DNA of 39,953 nucleotides from Candidatus Pacearchaeota archaeon (GTDB lineage: Archaea; Nanobdellota; Nanobdellia; Pacearchaeales; GW2011-AR1). The stretch lies in assembly GCA_023133415.1 (NCBI GenBank), contig JAGLWM010000011.1, positions 1-39,953 of the forward strand, in the 5' to 3' direction. Below, one piece after another: positions 8,570 through 17,520 of this stretch (within the stretch, counting starts at the first letter, position 1; every line of letters begins with the position of its first letter). The notes beneath the pieces are model-generated. The model did no database searches and was not told the DNA's origin. It was given only the letters and a program-made list of their open reading frames with translations. The position numbers and the translations under genes are program-made.

Positions 8570-9571
8570 TTAAGCTCCGCAGGCTGCTGCGTTGTTTGCT
8601 GATGTTGTTGTTGACCATCCGAATCCTGGTGTTGGTTGTCCTGCTTCGAATTGTGTATCACATTCTTCCGGGGCATTCTCGAAAGCTGCACAGATTGCGT
8701 TTAGTAGAGATATTGAATCTCGTCCTACTTTTGCGTTTACGCCATTGATTATTAGTGTTGGGGATCCACCGACTTCATATTTCTCGTTGTCTGCTTTATG
8801 GATATTGAATTGTGGGAATCTTCCGTTCATCCATTTTGATTTATCGTTTAGGTTTTCTATTATTGCGAATTCTTTGTCTGTTGCTGTTGTGCATGTTTCT
8901 AGTTTTGTTTTATCGATTCCTGTTGAGTCGAGGCATCCTGGTCCGTCTCCAGCTTCTAGGAAACATGTTAGATAGGAATTGAATTTGTCGCCTTGTTCTT
9001 TTTGGATACAGTATTCATTGAGTTGTTCTTGCACTTCTCCTTGTGAAGGGTGCATTACATAGTAGACGAATTTTAACTCAAAGTCTATTTTGTCTTTTAG
9101 AACTTCTATAACTGGGAGTAGACCTTTTTCGATTTGTGTTCCGTAAGGGCAGTGCGACATGACGAATGCCTCGACGACTGGCTTGTCTGATTTGGGAATA
9201 TTGGTTGGAGTTGGTTGTGAAGGTGCCGTTGCTGTTTCTTTTGGTTCAATTGGGATTGGTTGAGGGACTAGGGTTTTCCCGTCTTTTGTTACATAAACTG
9301 GGACTTCTTGTCCGTCGATTGATAGGACAATTTCATATAAAGAGCCGTCGTCTGAGGTACTTATGAGTTCTGCGTTCGCGCCTTGCTGTTTTGCGAATTT
9401 TAACACGTTTTGTCCGGCTTCCTCAGGGCTTATACTTGCTCCTGTTAGTCCGCCTGTTAGAAGTGTTGCTATTAATAGAACTGCCAATACGATTGTCGAA
9501 ATTGTCCAATAGTTTTTTGATAGGTTTTTTAGAACTTTTTTGCATTGATTTCTCTTTTGTTTGTTTGTCAT
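8570..9571 (-). CDS. Membrane-anchored thioredoxin-fold (DsbA/thioredoxin-like) protein
   Basis: TM anchor TISTIVLAVLLIATLLTGGLTGA; PVVEAFVMSHCPYGTQIEKGLLPVIEVLKDKIDFELKFVYYVMH...GGSPTLIINGV. Start set at MTNKQKRN (9571); upstream residues of the 534-aa track ORF are antisense to the next gene. Confidence 0.85.
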   Translation of the reverse strand: MTNKQKRNQCKKVLKNLSKNYWTISTIVLAVLLIATLLTGGLTGASISPEEAGQNVLKFAKQQGANAELISTSDDGSLYEIVLSIDGQEVPVYVTKDGKTLVPQPIPIEPKETATAPSQPTPTNIPKSDKPVVEAFVMSHCPYGTQIEKGLLPVIEVLKDKIDFELKFVYYVMHPSQGEVQEQLNEYCIQKEQGDKFNSYLTCFLEAGDGPGCLDSTGIDKTKLETCTTATDKEFAIIENLNDKSKWMNGRFPQFNIHKADNEKYEVGGSPTLIINGVNAKVGRDSISLLNAICAAFENAPEECDTQFEAGQPTPGFGWSTTTSANNAAACGA

Positions 9572-9622
9572 ATTTTTACTGAGATTGCAATTCTTTATAA
9601 ATGTTTTTGTTGTTTTTATGTT

Positions 9623-10471
9623 ATGGATGTTGAGAAGAAGGTTATTGGGACGATTGAGAAATACAAGTTGATTAGGAAGGCTGATAAGGTTGTGGTTGCG
9701 CTTAGTGGAGGGAAAGATTCGACGTCGATTTTGTATATTTTGAAGAAGCTTGGGTATGATGTTCATGGGTTGATGATTGATTTGTATTTGGGTGGGTGGT
9801 CGGATGTTCATCGGGAAAATATGACGCGGTTTTGTGGGGAATTGGGTGTGCCGTTGACGGTTGTGAATTTGAAGAGCGAGATTGGGCAGGGGATTTGTTT
9901 TGTGAAGGCGGTTTTGGCGAAGAAGAGAGGTTTGACTGGGTGTACGGTTTGTGGGATTGTGAAGCGGTGGATTTTGAATCGGTGGGCGCGGAAGATGGGC
10001 GCGGATGTGATTGTGACTGGGCATAATTTGGATGATGAGGCGCAGAATGTTTTGATGAATTTTTTGAAGGGGAATGTTTTGCTCGGGGTGAATTCTTCGC
10101 CAGCAACGGGAGGCGGAATAACTCGGGATTCGGGATTCGGAGGTCGGAGGTCGGAGGTCGGAGGGTTTGTGCAAAGAGTTAAGCCGTTGTTTTTTGTGCC
10201 GGAGTCGGAGATTTTGAAGTATGCTAAGAAAAAAGGGTTTGATATTTTGTATGATAGGTGTCCGTGTGCGTTTGGGACTTATCGCGTTGGGATTCGTGAA
10301 TGGGTGAGGAGTGTAAGTGATAAGGAAAAATTAAAGATTGTTAAGGGGTTCCAGAAATTGATTCCTGAGTTGCGAAAAGATGATGTTCGTGAGATGAAGA
10401 AATGTAGAAAGTGTGGGGAGCCGTCGAGGGGAGAAATTTGTAGTGCATGTAAAATATTTGAGTGTTTGTAA
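9623..10471 (+). CDS. TtcA/TtuA/Ncs6-family tRNA thiolation PP-loop ATPase
   Basis: VVVALSGGKDSTSILYIL, GCTVCGIVKR, GHNLDDEAQNVLMN, terminal CRKCGEPSRGEICSACK. Confidence 0.85.
   Translation: MDVEKKVIGTIEKYKLIRKADKVVVALSGGKDSTSILYILKKLGYDVHGLMIDLYLGGWSDVHRENMTRFCGELGVPLTVVNLKSEIGQGICFVKAVLAKKRGLTGCTVCGIVKRWILNRWARKMGADVIVTGHNLDDEAQNVLMNFLKGNVLLGVNSSPATGGGITRDSGFGGRRSEVGGFVQRVKPLFFVPESEILKYAKKKGFDILYDRCPCAFGTYRVGIREWVRSVSDKEKLKIVKGFQKLIPELRKDDVREMKKCRKCGEPSRGEICSACKIFECL
10121..10165. repeat. Heptanucleotide tandem repeat inside the PP-loop ATPase gene
   Basis: actcggg attcggg attcgga ggtcgga ggtcgga ggtcgga ggg: six 7-bp units. Confidence 0.85.
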
Positions 10472-10577
10472 TTTCAATTTCTAACGGGAAAGTGTGTGAT
10501 ATAAAAAATTGTAAAAAAATATTGGTGTATTTAATAGAAAGAGAGATTTTAAAAAGGATTTTACTTTATTTTATAAT

Positions 10578-11270
10578 ATGAAATCAAAAATTGTATTGTC
10601 TATTTTTTTAATAATTCTTTTAGGAATTACGATTAATTTGGTATTTGCAGAAGAGGGATTAGGATCTCATGCCCCCAGTGTTCTAGTTCCAGAGTTAGAT
10701 GATTCGATAAGTATTGAGGATCAACAACAAATTAATCAAGAATTAATCAAAGAAAATTTATTGAAAGTATCTCTGGTGATTTTGTTTATAATCTCTTTAA
10801 TTATTAGTACATTTATAACCATCTCTATGGTTAATAAAAATCCTTTAATTCTGAATTTAATAATACATAGTATCGTGTTATTAGGTAGTGCCATAATAAG
10901 CGTAATAAATTCCTTTGATACAATAAGATGTCTTTTTAGTCAATATTGTAGCACAACCTCATTAGGATTATTTTACTTTGTCACATTTCCTTCATTATTT
11001 TTATCTCTGTTTATTGTTTGGAATTTAGGCTGGAAGAAAGAATATGAAAATAAATATTGTGTAAATATGTCTAGTGGAGTAATTATTTTATCATTATTAT
11101 TTTGGATTTTTGCATTTATATCTGAAATGATTATACAACCAGGTGGGGATTATAGCTTATTCCCTGCATATTTTGCAATCCTACTTTTGATAGTTCCAAT
11201 TGGATTATCTCTTTATTTTATATTTGGGATAATAGGATTATTTATAGATAAATCTCATAAAAATTCTTAA
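10578..11270 (+). CDS. Polytopic membrane protein, hypothetical
   Basis: 230-aa ORF with several hydrophobic segments; A-rich codon usage unlike its neighbours. Confidence 0.6.
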   Translation: MKSKIVLSIFLIILLGITINLVFAEEGLGSHAPSVLVPELDDSISIEDQQQINQELIKENLLKVSLVILFIISLIISTFITISMVNKNPLILNLIIHSIVLLGSAIISVINSFDTIRCLFSQYCSTTSLGLFYFVTFPSLFLSLFIVWNLGWKKEYENKYCVNMSSGVIILSLLFWIFAFISEMIIQPGGDYSLFPAYFAILLLIVPIGLSLYFIFGIIGLFIDKSHKNS

Positions 11271-11422
11271 TAATTTTTTATAGCTTATTAATTATTTTCT
11301 ATCGTTTATCTTTGAAAAAGTTGAGAGTTATAAATTAAAATTGTTGAGAGGGTGTTGAGTTTTTCAGATAATATATATCACATCCCACATTTTTTTATAA
11401 AGGCTCGAGATTTTATTTGAGC

Positions 11423-13657
11423 ATGAAAAGGGGAAAATTGATTGTTTTTGAGGGGGCGGATTGTTCTGGGAAGTCGACGCAGATTAATTTACTAATTGAA
11501 AAATTGAAAAATTTAAACAGGGGAGTTGTGACCTTGGATTTTCCGAATTATTCGACGCCGACGGGAAAGATCGTGCGGAAATATCTTGATGGGGAATTTG
11601 GACCTGCGAATAATATTCCTGCGAAGGTTGCTTCTGTTTTTTATGCGGAGGATAGGTTTGCATCGAAGGGTTTTATTCAGGATGAATTAGATAAAGGAAA
11701 TGTGACGATTTTGGACAGGTATGTTGAGTCGAATATGGGACATCAGGGAGGGAAGATTCGGAATGCTGTCGAGCGTGAGAAGTTTTTTGAATGGTTGAGA
11801 AAGTTGGAATATGAGGATTTTGAATTGCCGAAGCCCGATGCTGTCGTATTTCTTTATATGCCGTATGAGGTTGGTCATGAGTTGATGAACGGGCGGGAGA
11901 GGAAGTCGGAGTTTCATCCTGGAGCTGAAAAGCTGGACGGACATGAGGGGTGCAGGGAGCATATGAAAAATGCGGAGGAGTCGTATTTGCATTTGGCGAA
12001 GCTGTATGGGTGGATTATGATTAATTGCGCGCCTGATGGGACGATGGAATCTTTAAAGACGCCCGAAGAAATTCATAAGGAATTGTGGGAGAAGTTGGGG
12101 GGAAGTTTGCAATATAGCGAGGATGAGAAGTTGATTTTAGATTATTTTTTTACAAATCTTGATAGTCCGATTTTTGCTGTTAAGAATTTTCATCCTGAAG
12201 TCTGGGCTTTGATGCAGGCGAAATATAGCCGTTCCGAGGAGGGATTGCGTGAGAGTTTTTTGGATTTGTTAAAGAAGGAGGAGAGTAATTTTGATTTGCT
12301 TGTCGAAGAGATAAAAAACACTAAGCAGGGTGCAGCGACTAAATATGCCACTGATAAGGCAATAGAGTTTATGGAAAGGTGGGTTTTGGGGTATGGTCAT
12401 AGTTCGGTTGCAGAAGGAGCGGTGGTTGGACTTGGATTAGAAGGAGTTAGTATTCTTGCTACAAAAGTTATCGAGGATAATAGGCTTTGTTCTTTTTGTG
12501 AGAAGTCCACGAGATATGTTTCTTTCCATAGAAGTTCTTTTTATTTGGATGACGTTTTAAAAAATTCTGAATATGCCGACGAGATAAATGAAATGTTGGA
12601 TTTTCTTTTTGAGACGTATATAAAACTTCACGAACCGGTTTTGGAATATATTAGAGGTGTAGTTCCGTTGAAAGAGGGCTCTTCAGAAGTGGCGTGGAAG
12701 AAGGCTTGTGCTTCGCGAAGGTTTGATGCGATTCGTTATTTATTGCCTACTTGCACCAAAACGAGTCTTGGCTGGACAGTGAATGCTCGTCAATTATCTC
12801 ATGCAATTTCTAAACTTTTATCTCATCCGCTGAAAGAGATGAATGATATTGGTGAGAAACTGAAAATAGAAGGGGGGAAGGTTTTTCCGTCTTTATTGAG
12901 ACATTCAGATAGGAAGGATTATTTATCTCAGACACAGAAAAATATGCAGACTTTTAACTTTGAAGAGAATTCTTTTGATGGAGAAAAAGTTAAGCTTGTT
13001 AATTTTTCTGAAAATCCTGAAAGTGTGATTATTTCTTCTATTTTATATCGTTATGGAAATTGTTCTTTTGCCGAGGCCGAACGTAGAGTCGCATCTATGA
13101 ATTCTTTTGAGCGAGAGGGAATTATTGATGGTTATCTTGGGAAAATGGAGGAATTTGATCATCCGTTGAGGGAGTTGGAACACCAATATTTTAGTTTTGA
13201 TATTGTGATGGATTATGGGGCTTTTCGCGATTTACAAAGACATAGAATTTGCACACAAACGAATCCTGTCTTTACTTCGGACTTGGGATACGATGTGCCT
13301 AATGACATTGTTGTTGCGGGTGTTGAAGCGGAATATCGTCTTGCGATGGAAAAGGCTAAAGAAGTTTATGAGAAAGTCAGGGAAAAATATCCCTTGCAGG
13401 CTCAATATCTTTTGCCTCTCGGTTTTAGAAAGAGGTTTTTGATTACAATGAATTTAAGGGAACTCCATTATCTTATTAAATTGAGGACAACTCCAATGGC
13501 GCATGATTCATATAGAAGGATTGCGTGTAAAATATATGAAATTCTAAATGAAAGATATCCACTTTTGTCGAAATATATTATTTGCAATTATTCTCAGGAG
13601 GAGCTTGGTCGACTTAGAGCAGAAGAGAAGACGGAAGCTAAGAGAAATTTATTATGA
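11423..13657 (+). CDS. Fusion: thymidylate kinase + two tandem ThyX-like (FAD-dependent thymidylate synthase) domains
   Basis: N-terminus KLIVFEGADCSGKSTQ...ILDRYVESNMGHQ (Tmk); then GHSSVAEGAVVGLGLEGVSI...NRLCSFCEKSTRYVSF and later DYGAFRDLQRHRICTQTNPVFTSDLGYDVP (ThyX-like). One uninterrupted ORF; ATG 11423 with TATA about 27 bp upstream. Confidence 0.88.
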   Translation: MKRGKLIVFEGADCSGKSTQINLLIEKLKNLNRGVVTLDFPNYSTPTGKIVRKYLDGEFGPANNIPAKVASVFYAEDRFASKGFIQDELDKGNVTILDRYVESNMGHQGGKIRNAVEREKFFEWLRKLEYEDFELPKPDAVVFLYMPYEVGHELMNGRERKSEFHPGAEKLDGHEGCREHMKNAEESYLHLAKLYGWIMINCAPDGTMESLKTPEEIHKELWEKLGGSLQYSEDEKLILDYFFTNLDSPIFAVKNFHPEVWALMQAKYSRSEEGLRESFLDLLKKEESNFDLLVEEIKNTKQGAATKYATDKAIEFMERWVLGYGHSSVAEGAVVGLGLEGVSILATKVIEDNRLCSFCEKSTRYVSFHRSSFYLDDVLKNSEYADEINEMLDFLFETYIKLHEPVLEYIRGVVPLKEGSSEVAWKKACASRRFDAIRYLLPTCTKTSLGWTVNARQLSHAISKLLSHPLKEMNDIGEKLKIEGGKVFPSLLRHSDRKDYLSQTQKNMQTFNFEENSFDGEKVKLVNFSENPESVIISSILYRYGNCSFAEAERRVASMNSFEREGIIDGYLGKMEEFDHPLRELEHQYFSFDIVMDYGAFRDLQRHRICTQTNPVFTSDLGYDVPNDIVVAGVEAEYRLAMEKAKEVYEKVREKYPLQAQYLLPLGFRKRFLITMNLRELHYLIKLRTTPMAHDSYRRIACKIYEILNERYPLLSKYIICNYSQEELGRLRAEEKTEAKRNLL

Positions 13658-14898
13658 GTTTTTGGATTTCTGATAAAGAGGTAAATGATATTGCTCAGGG
13701 AGAATTACAGAGACAGAAGGAGACTTTGAATATGATACCTTCGGAGAATTTTTGTTCCAAGAATGTTTTGGCAGCGTGCGGTTCGGTTTTTAATAATAAG
13801 TATGCGGAAGGTTATCCGGGGCGTCGATATTATCAGGGGAATAAGTTTGTGGATGAGGTTGAGAGGCTGGCGATTGAGCGGGCGAAGAAATTGTTTGGGG
13901 CTGAACATGTGAATGTGCAACCGAATTCTGGGAGTCCTGCGAATATGGCGGTTTATATGGCGGTGCTTGAGAAAGGGGATAAAATTCTTGGTATGGATTT
14001 GAGTCATGGCGGGCATTTGACGCATGGCTCACCTGTGAATTTTTCGGGGAAAGATTATGAGTTTATTTCGTATGGTGTTGAGAAGGAAAATGGTTTGGTT
14101 GATATGGAAAAGGTTCGTGAGATTGCTATGAGAGAAAGACCAAAGATGATTGTTTGCGGGGCGACTGCTTATCCGAGAGCTATCGATTTCAAGGCGTTTG
14201 CCGATATTGCTAAAGAAATTGGAGCTTATTGCTTGGCAGATATTTCTCATGTTGCGGGACTGGTTGCTTCAGGTATTCATCCGAGTCCGTTTCCGCATTT
14301 TGATTTTGTTACAACTACAACACATAAAACTTTGAGGGGTCCTCGTAGTGCGATTATTATGTGCAAGGATGAGTTTGCTTCGACTGTTGATAAAGCAGTT
14401 TTTCCGGGGTTGCAGGGTGGTCCTCATGAACATACTATTGCTGGGAAGGCGGTTGCTTTTGGTGAGGCATTGAAACCATCGTTTGAAGAATACTCTCGGC
14501 AGATTGTTAAGAATTGCGCAGTTCTTGCAGAGACCTTAAAGAAACGAGATATTAATTTGGTTAGTGGTGGAACAGATAATCATTTGATTTTGATTGATTT
14601 GGCGAAGACCACTTCTGTTAATAGGGGTGGGATGGGTCATTCTGTTGCGGTTGCGTTGGAGAAGGCAGGGATTATTGTGAATGCAAATTCTGTTCCGTTT
14701 GATGAGTCTCCATTGTTTAGACCTTCGGGCATTCGTTTGGGCGTTCCTATTTTGACTACTATGGGAATGAAAGAAAATGAAATGGTTGTTGTTGGAAACT
14801 GGATTGCAGATGTAATAAATCATATGTCTAATGAATCTGTTCGTGATAAAATTCGGAAAGAAGTTAAGGAGTTGTGTAAGAGGTTTTGTTTTTATTAA
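13654..14898 (+). CDS. glyA: Serine hydroxymethyltransferase
   Basis: LNMIPSENFCSKNVLAACGSVFNNKYAEGYPGRRYYQGN...TTTTHKTLRGPRSAIIMC; overlaps the upstream stop codon (ATGA). Confidence 0.95.
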   Translation: MSFWISDKEVNDIAQGELQRQKETLNMIPSENFCSKNVLAACGSVFNNKYAEGYPGRRYYQGNKFVDEVERLAIERAKKLFGAEHVNVQPNSGSPANMAVYMAVLEKGDKILGMDLSHGGHLTHGSPVNFSGKDYEFISYGVEKENGLVDMEKVREIAMRERPKMIVCGATAYPRAIDFKAFADIAKEIGAYCLADISHVAGLVASGIHPSPFPHFDFVTTTTHKTLRGPRSAIIMCKDEFASTVDKAVFPGLQGGPHEHTIAGKAVAFGEALKPSFEEYSRQIVKNCAVLAETLKKRDINLVSGGTDNHLILIDLAKTTSVNRGGMGHSVAVALEKAGIIVNANSVPFDESPLFRPSGIRLGVPILTTMGMKENEMVVVGNWIADVINHMSNESVRDKIRKEVKELCKRFCFY

Positions 14899-14906
14899 AA
14901 ATTGTT

Positions 14907-15659
14907 TTAATTTTCGTCGGTGTTTTTTATTCTGATTTCAGGCAAATTTTTGGACTGATTTTTCCAAATTAGTTTGAAATAATTTATATACGCATTAGCA
15001 ATTTGTTGTGACTTAATTTCAATTGCAAAAAGAAAGGGATGCCATGTTTCGATTAACACAATATTTTTGTAAATATGCGTTGCAACTGGGGTAAGATATC
15101 CTTTACTAATATATCTTATATCATGGCTTTTGATTTTTAAACCGTACTGCTTAGTATAAATTCCCTTGTATCTAATTTTATTTTCTTTTAATAATCTGTA
15201 AAATTGGTCTGCGAATATTGGAAGCTGGTCTCTTAATTGTCCTTGGATATTGAGCCCATATAATATTGTACTTTTCCTTCTGATTATATTTAAAAAAGCT
15301 GATTTTATACCTTTTTCTCCTCGATAAACTTGAACACTTACTGGCTCGGCTGTTTCTTTTAAAAGATTTTGTAAATCTGGTAATATTTCAGAGATTGTTT
15401 GTTTTTGCTCATCAATAATATCAATTAGTCTTTTTGGATCTGATGGAGAGTAAAAAGTAGATTTGCCCTCTTTGTAGTAAGTAATTAGTCCCTTTTCGAT
15501 TAATTCGTCTAATACATCATAAATATTAGTTCTGTGATATCCGCTTTCTTCTGCGATTTCTTTAACTGTTGCTTTACGTCGTTTTAATAACGCAAAATAT
15601 ATTTTAGATTGTACCTGTGTTAATCCAGCAAGTTTAATTTTTTCTTCATAGTTTTTCAT
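14907..15659 (-). CDS. TrmB-family transcriptional regulator
   Basis: LAGLTQVQSKIYFALLKRRKATVKEIAEESGYHRTNIYDVLDELIEKGLITYYKEGKSTFYSPSDPKRLI. Confidence 0.85.
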   Translation of the reverse strand: MKNYEEKIKLAGLTQVQSKIYFALLKRRKATVKEIAEESGYHRTNIYDVLDELIEKGLITYYKEGKSTFYSPSDPKRLIDIIDEQKQTISEILPDLQNLLKETAEPVSVQVYRGEKGIKSAFLNIIRRKSTILYGLNIQGQLRDQLPIFADQFYRLLKENKIRYKGIYTKQYGLKIKSHDIRYISKGYLTPVATHIYKNIVLIETWHPFLFAIEIKSQQIANAYINYFKLIWKNQSKNLPEIRIKNTDEN

Positions 15660-15714
15660 TCGTCTAAAAGTAAACTAATAAGGTATAAAAAGGTTTTGGT
15701 GTTGTTTCTATAAA

Positions 15715-15819
15715 ATGGTAGCGAGACAAACAATTGAAGAGCAAGGTAGAGAATTGAAATCATATTCAAGTTTAGATGGAATTGAAAAATTTAAGGAGAT
15801 GATGAAAAATGACTATTAA
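15715..15819 (+). CDS. Hypothetical 34-aa peptide
   Basis: MVARQTIEEQGRELKSYSSLDGIEKFKEMMKNDY*; TATA-like ggtataaaaa about 28 bp upstream; overlaps the next ORF. Confidence 0.45.
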   Translation: MVARQTIEEQGRELKSYSSLDGIEKFKEMMKNDY

Positions 15820-16768
15820 TAGAGAAGATTTTGAAACTTATGGAAGGAGTGGCGTGGACACTATTCCCTTATTGGCAGAAGGTAGAACAGTTGAAATACA
15901 TTATGGGGTAGCTTTAGATATAGTGCCGAAACTCTTGAAGAGATGGGATAATAAAGAAGGTTATATCCCATCAGAAGGAGATTGGAGAGAATTGTGTGTT
16001 AATAATTATGAAAAATGTCCAGAATTAATGGAATCGGCGGCAGAGACTTCAACTTTCGCAGCAATGAAAGGGAATATATTAAAAATTATTTTACCTTATG
16101 AAACAGGTAGTAGAAAATTAACAGAGGTTGCAAGATTTAATTATGGTTTAATTAGTTCTTCTGCAAATTTTGTTGAAGGCGGAATTGGTTTGGATTATGA
16201 AGATAGGTGGGAGAGGCAGGATGGCAATGGAGTTTATACTTTTGATAGAAGAGACTTAGTAACGTCTATAGTAGATTTGTCAGAAGAAGATGCACAAAAA
16301 CACAAATTAATTTTAACGAAATTTGGGCATCCGGATTATGTAGAAAAACCTTTTTGGAGAATTAAATCTGAGAAAAATCAATCTATAGAAAAGATTCAAG
16401 AATTGATTCATAATACGTTTAAAATATGTAAAAAGAAATATATTGAAGACTATATTAAAGGAACAAGAGGACATTGGTATACTTATGACAGAAATGAGCT
16501 TTATAGGAGAGAACACGATGGAATGGCACAGGAACTTTGTGACAAGAGTGACAAAGGGGTTTTGAGGAATTGGTTTGTTGAGGGTTTTTATAGTTCTAAA
16601 TCGGGTGCTGGATCGGATATTAGAGGAGGGAAAGAATTTGTTTTTAATAGAACTTTAGATTTTGAAAATGATGTAGAAAAGCCTCGAATTGAAAGAGAAT
16701 CGCGAGAAAAGGAGCATCAAGCAAATGTAAGATATAGAAAAGAACATGGAATTAGAAATCAATGTTAG
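15809..16768 (+). CDS. Hypothetical protein
   Basis: 319-aa ORF preceded by aaggagatgat (SD); no family recognised. Confidence 0.65.
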   Translation: MTINREDFETYGRSGVDTIPLLAEGRTVEIHYGVALDIVPKLLKRWDNKEGYIPSEGDWRELCVNNYEKCPELMESAAETSTFAAMKGNILKIILPYETGSRKLTEVARFNYGLISSSANFVEGGIGLDYEDRWERQDGNGVYTFDRRDLVTSIVDLSEEDAQKHKLILTKFGHPDYVEKPFWRIKSEKNQSIEKIQELIHNTFKICKKKYIEDYIKGTRGHWYTYDRNELYRREHDGMAQELCDKSDKGVLRNWFVEGFYSSKSGAGSDIRGGKEFVFNRTLDFENDVEKPRIERESREKEHQANVRYRKEHGIRNQC

Positions 16769-16963
16769 TTGAGAGATTATATTTACAAGTTAATATTCCT
16801 CGCTGATTTTTTGTCCTGATTTCAGGCAAATTTTAGCTATATAAAGATGCGTAACTATTGGAAAAAAGCAACTTTCAGTTTGAGATGTTAACTATTGTTA
16901 ACTAAAATATATTCTTTATGATAATAATCTTTAAATAGTCCTGTGTTCGATGAGTTCTTACGG

Positions 16964-16979
16964 CTACAAGAGATTGTGG
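16964..16979 (+). promoter_or_regulatory. Candidate NrdR box 1
   Basis: CTACAAGAGATTGTGG; about 11/16 to ACACWATATATWGTGT; 32 bp upstream of box 2. Confidence 0.5.
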
Positions 16980-16995
16980 TTACAAGAGGTGCGAG

Positions 16996-17011
16996 ATACT
17001 ATATCTTGTAT
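16996..17011 (+). promoter_or_regulatory. Candidate NrdR box 2
   Basis: ATACTATATCTTGTAT; 13/16 to ACACWATATATWGTGT, directly upstream of nrdR. Confidence 0.65.
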
Positions 17012-17029
17012 TAACTGAAAAATAACGAA

Positions 17030-17479
17030 TTGAAAATGTTATGCCCATACTGTACTGCGAGTGAAACGAAGGTTACTGATAAGCGTGATAGTGGTTCGGT
17101 TGCACGGCGACGACGTGAATGTTTGAAGTGCGGGAAGCGATGGACGACGTATGAAAGGGTAGAATTAGACCTTAGCGTTATCAAGAAAGACGGTCGGCGA
17201 GAGAAGTTTTCGCGGGATAAACTCTTCGAGGGGATTGATAAAAATCTTCAGAAAAGACCTTTTACGAGTGAGCAAGTAAATAAAATTGTTGACGAGGTTG
17301 AGGCGAATATCTATCGGATTGCGAAGGATAAGGATATAAAAAGTTCGAGGATTGGCGATATCGTTATGAATAAGCTTAGGCGGGTTGATAAGGTTGCGTA
17401 TATTCGTTTCGCGGCGGTATATCGCGATTTTGCGGATATAGATGAGTTCAGAAATGAGATTAGGAAACTGGGAAAATAA
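17030..17479 (+). CDS. nrdR: Transcriptional repressor NrdR
   Basis: MLCPYCTASETKVTDKRDSGSVARRRRECLKCGKRWTTYERVELDLSVIKKDGRREKFSRDKL: Zn ribbon + ATP-cone. Start is TTG 17030 or ATG 17036. Confidence 0.95.
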   Translation: MKMLCPYCTASETKVTDKRDSGSVARRRRECLKCGKRWTTYERVELDLSVIKKDGRREKFSRDKLFEGIDKNLQKRPFTSEQVNKIVDEVEANIYRIAKDKDIKSSRIGDIVMNKLRRVDKVAYIRFAAVYRDFADIDEFRNEIRKLGK

Positions 17480-17520
17480 ATGGTGCTCAAAGAGTACCAA
17501 CAATATGTAGGATTAAATAA

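Noticed and set aside
10121-10165. CRISPR array or leader
   Set aside because: Contiguous 7-bp units without spacers; no cas genes and no 25-35-bp spaced repeats anywhere in the window.
9572-10174. N-terminal extension of the 534-aa minus-strand ORF (MHKPSDLRPPTSESRIPSY...)
   Set aside because: Antisense to the PP-loop ATPase gene; low-complexity antisense translation. The real start is MTNKQKRN at 9571.
11361-11385. NrdR-like site upstream of the Tmk-ThyX gene (agataatatatatcacat)
   Set aside because: Too few consensus matches by eye, and AT-rich background makes chance matches likely; no paired site at the right spacing.
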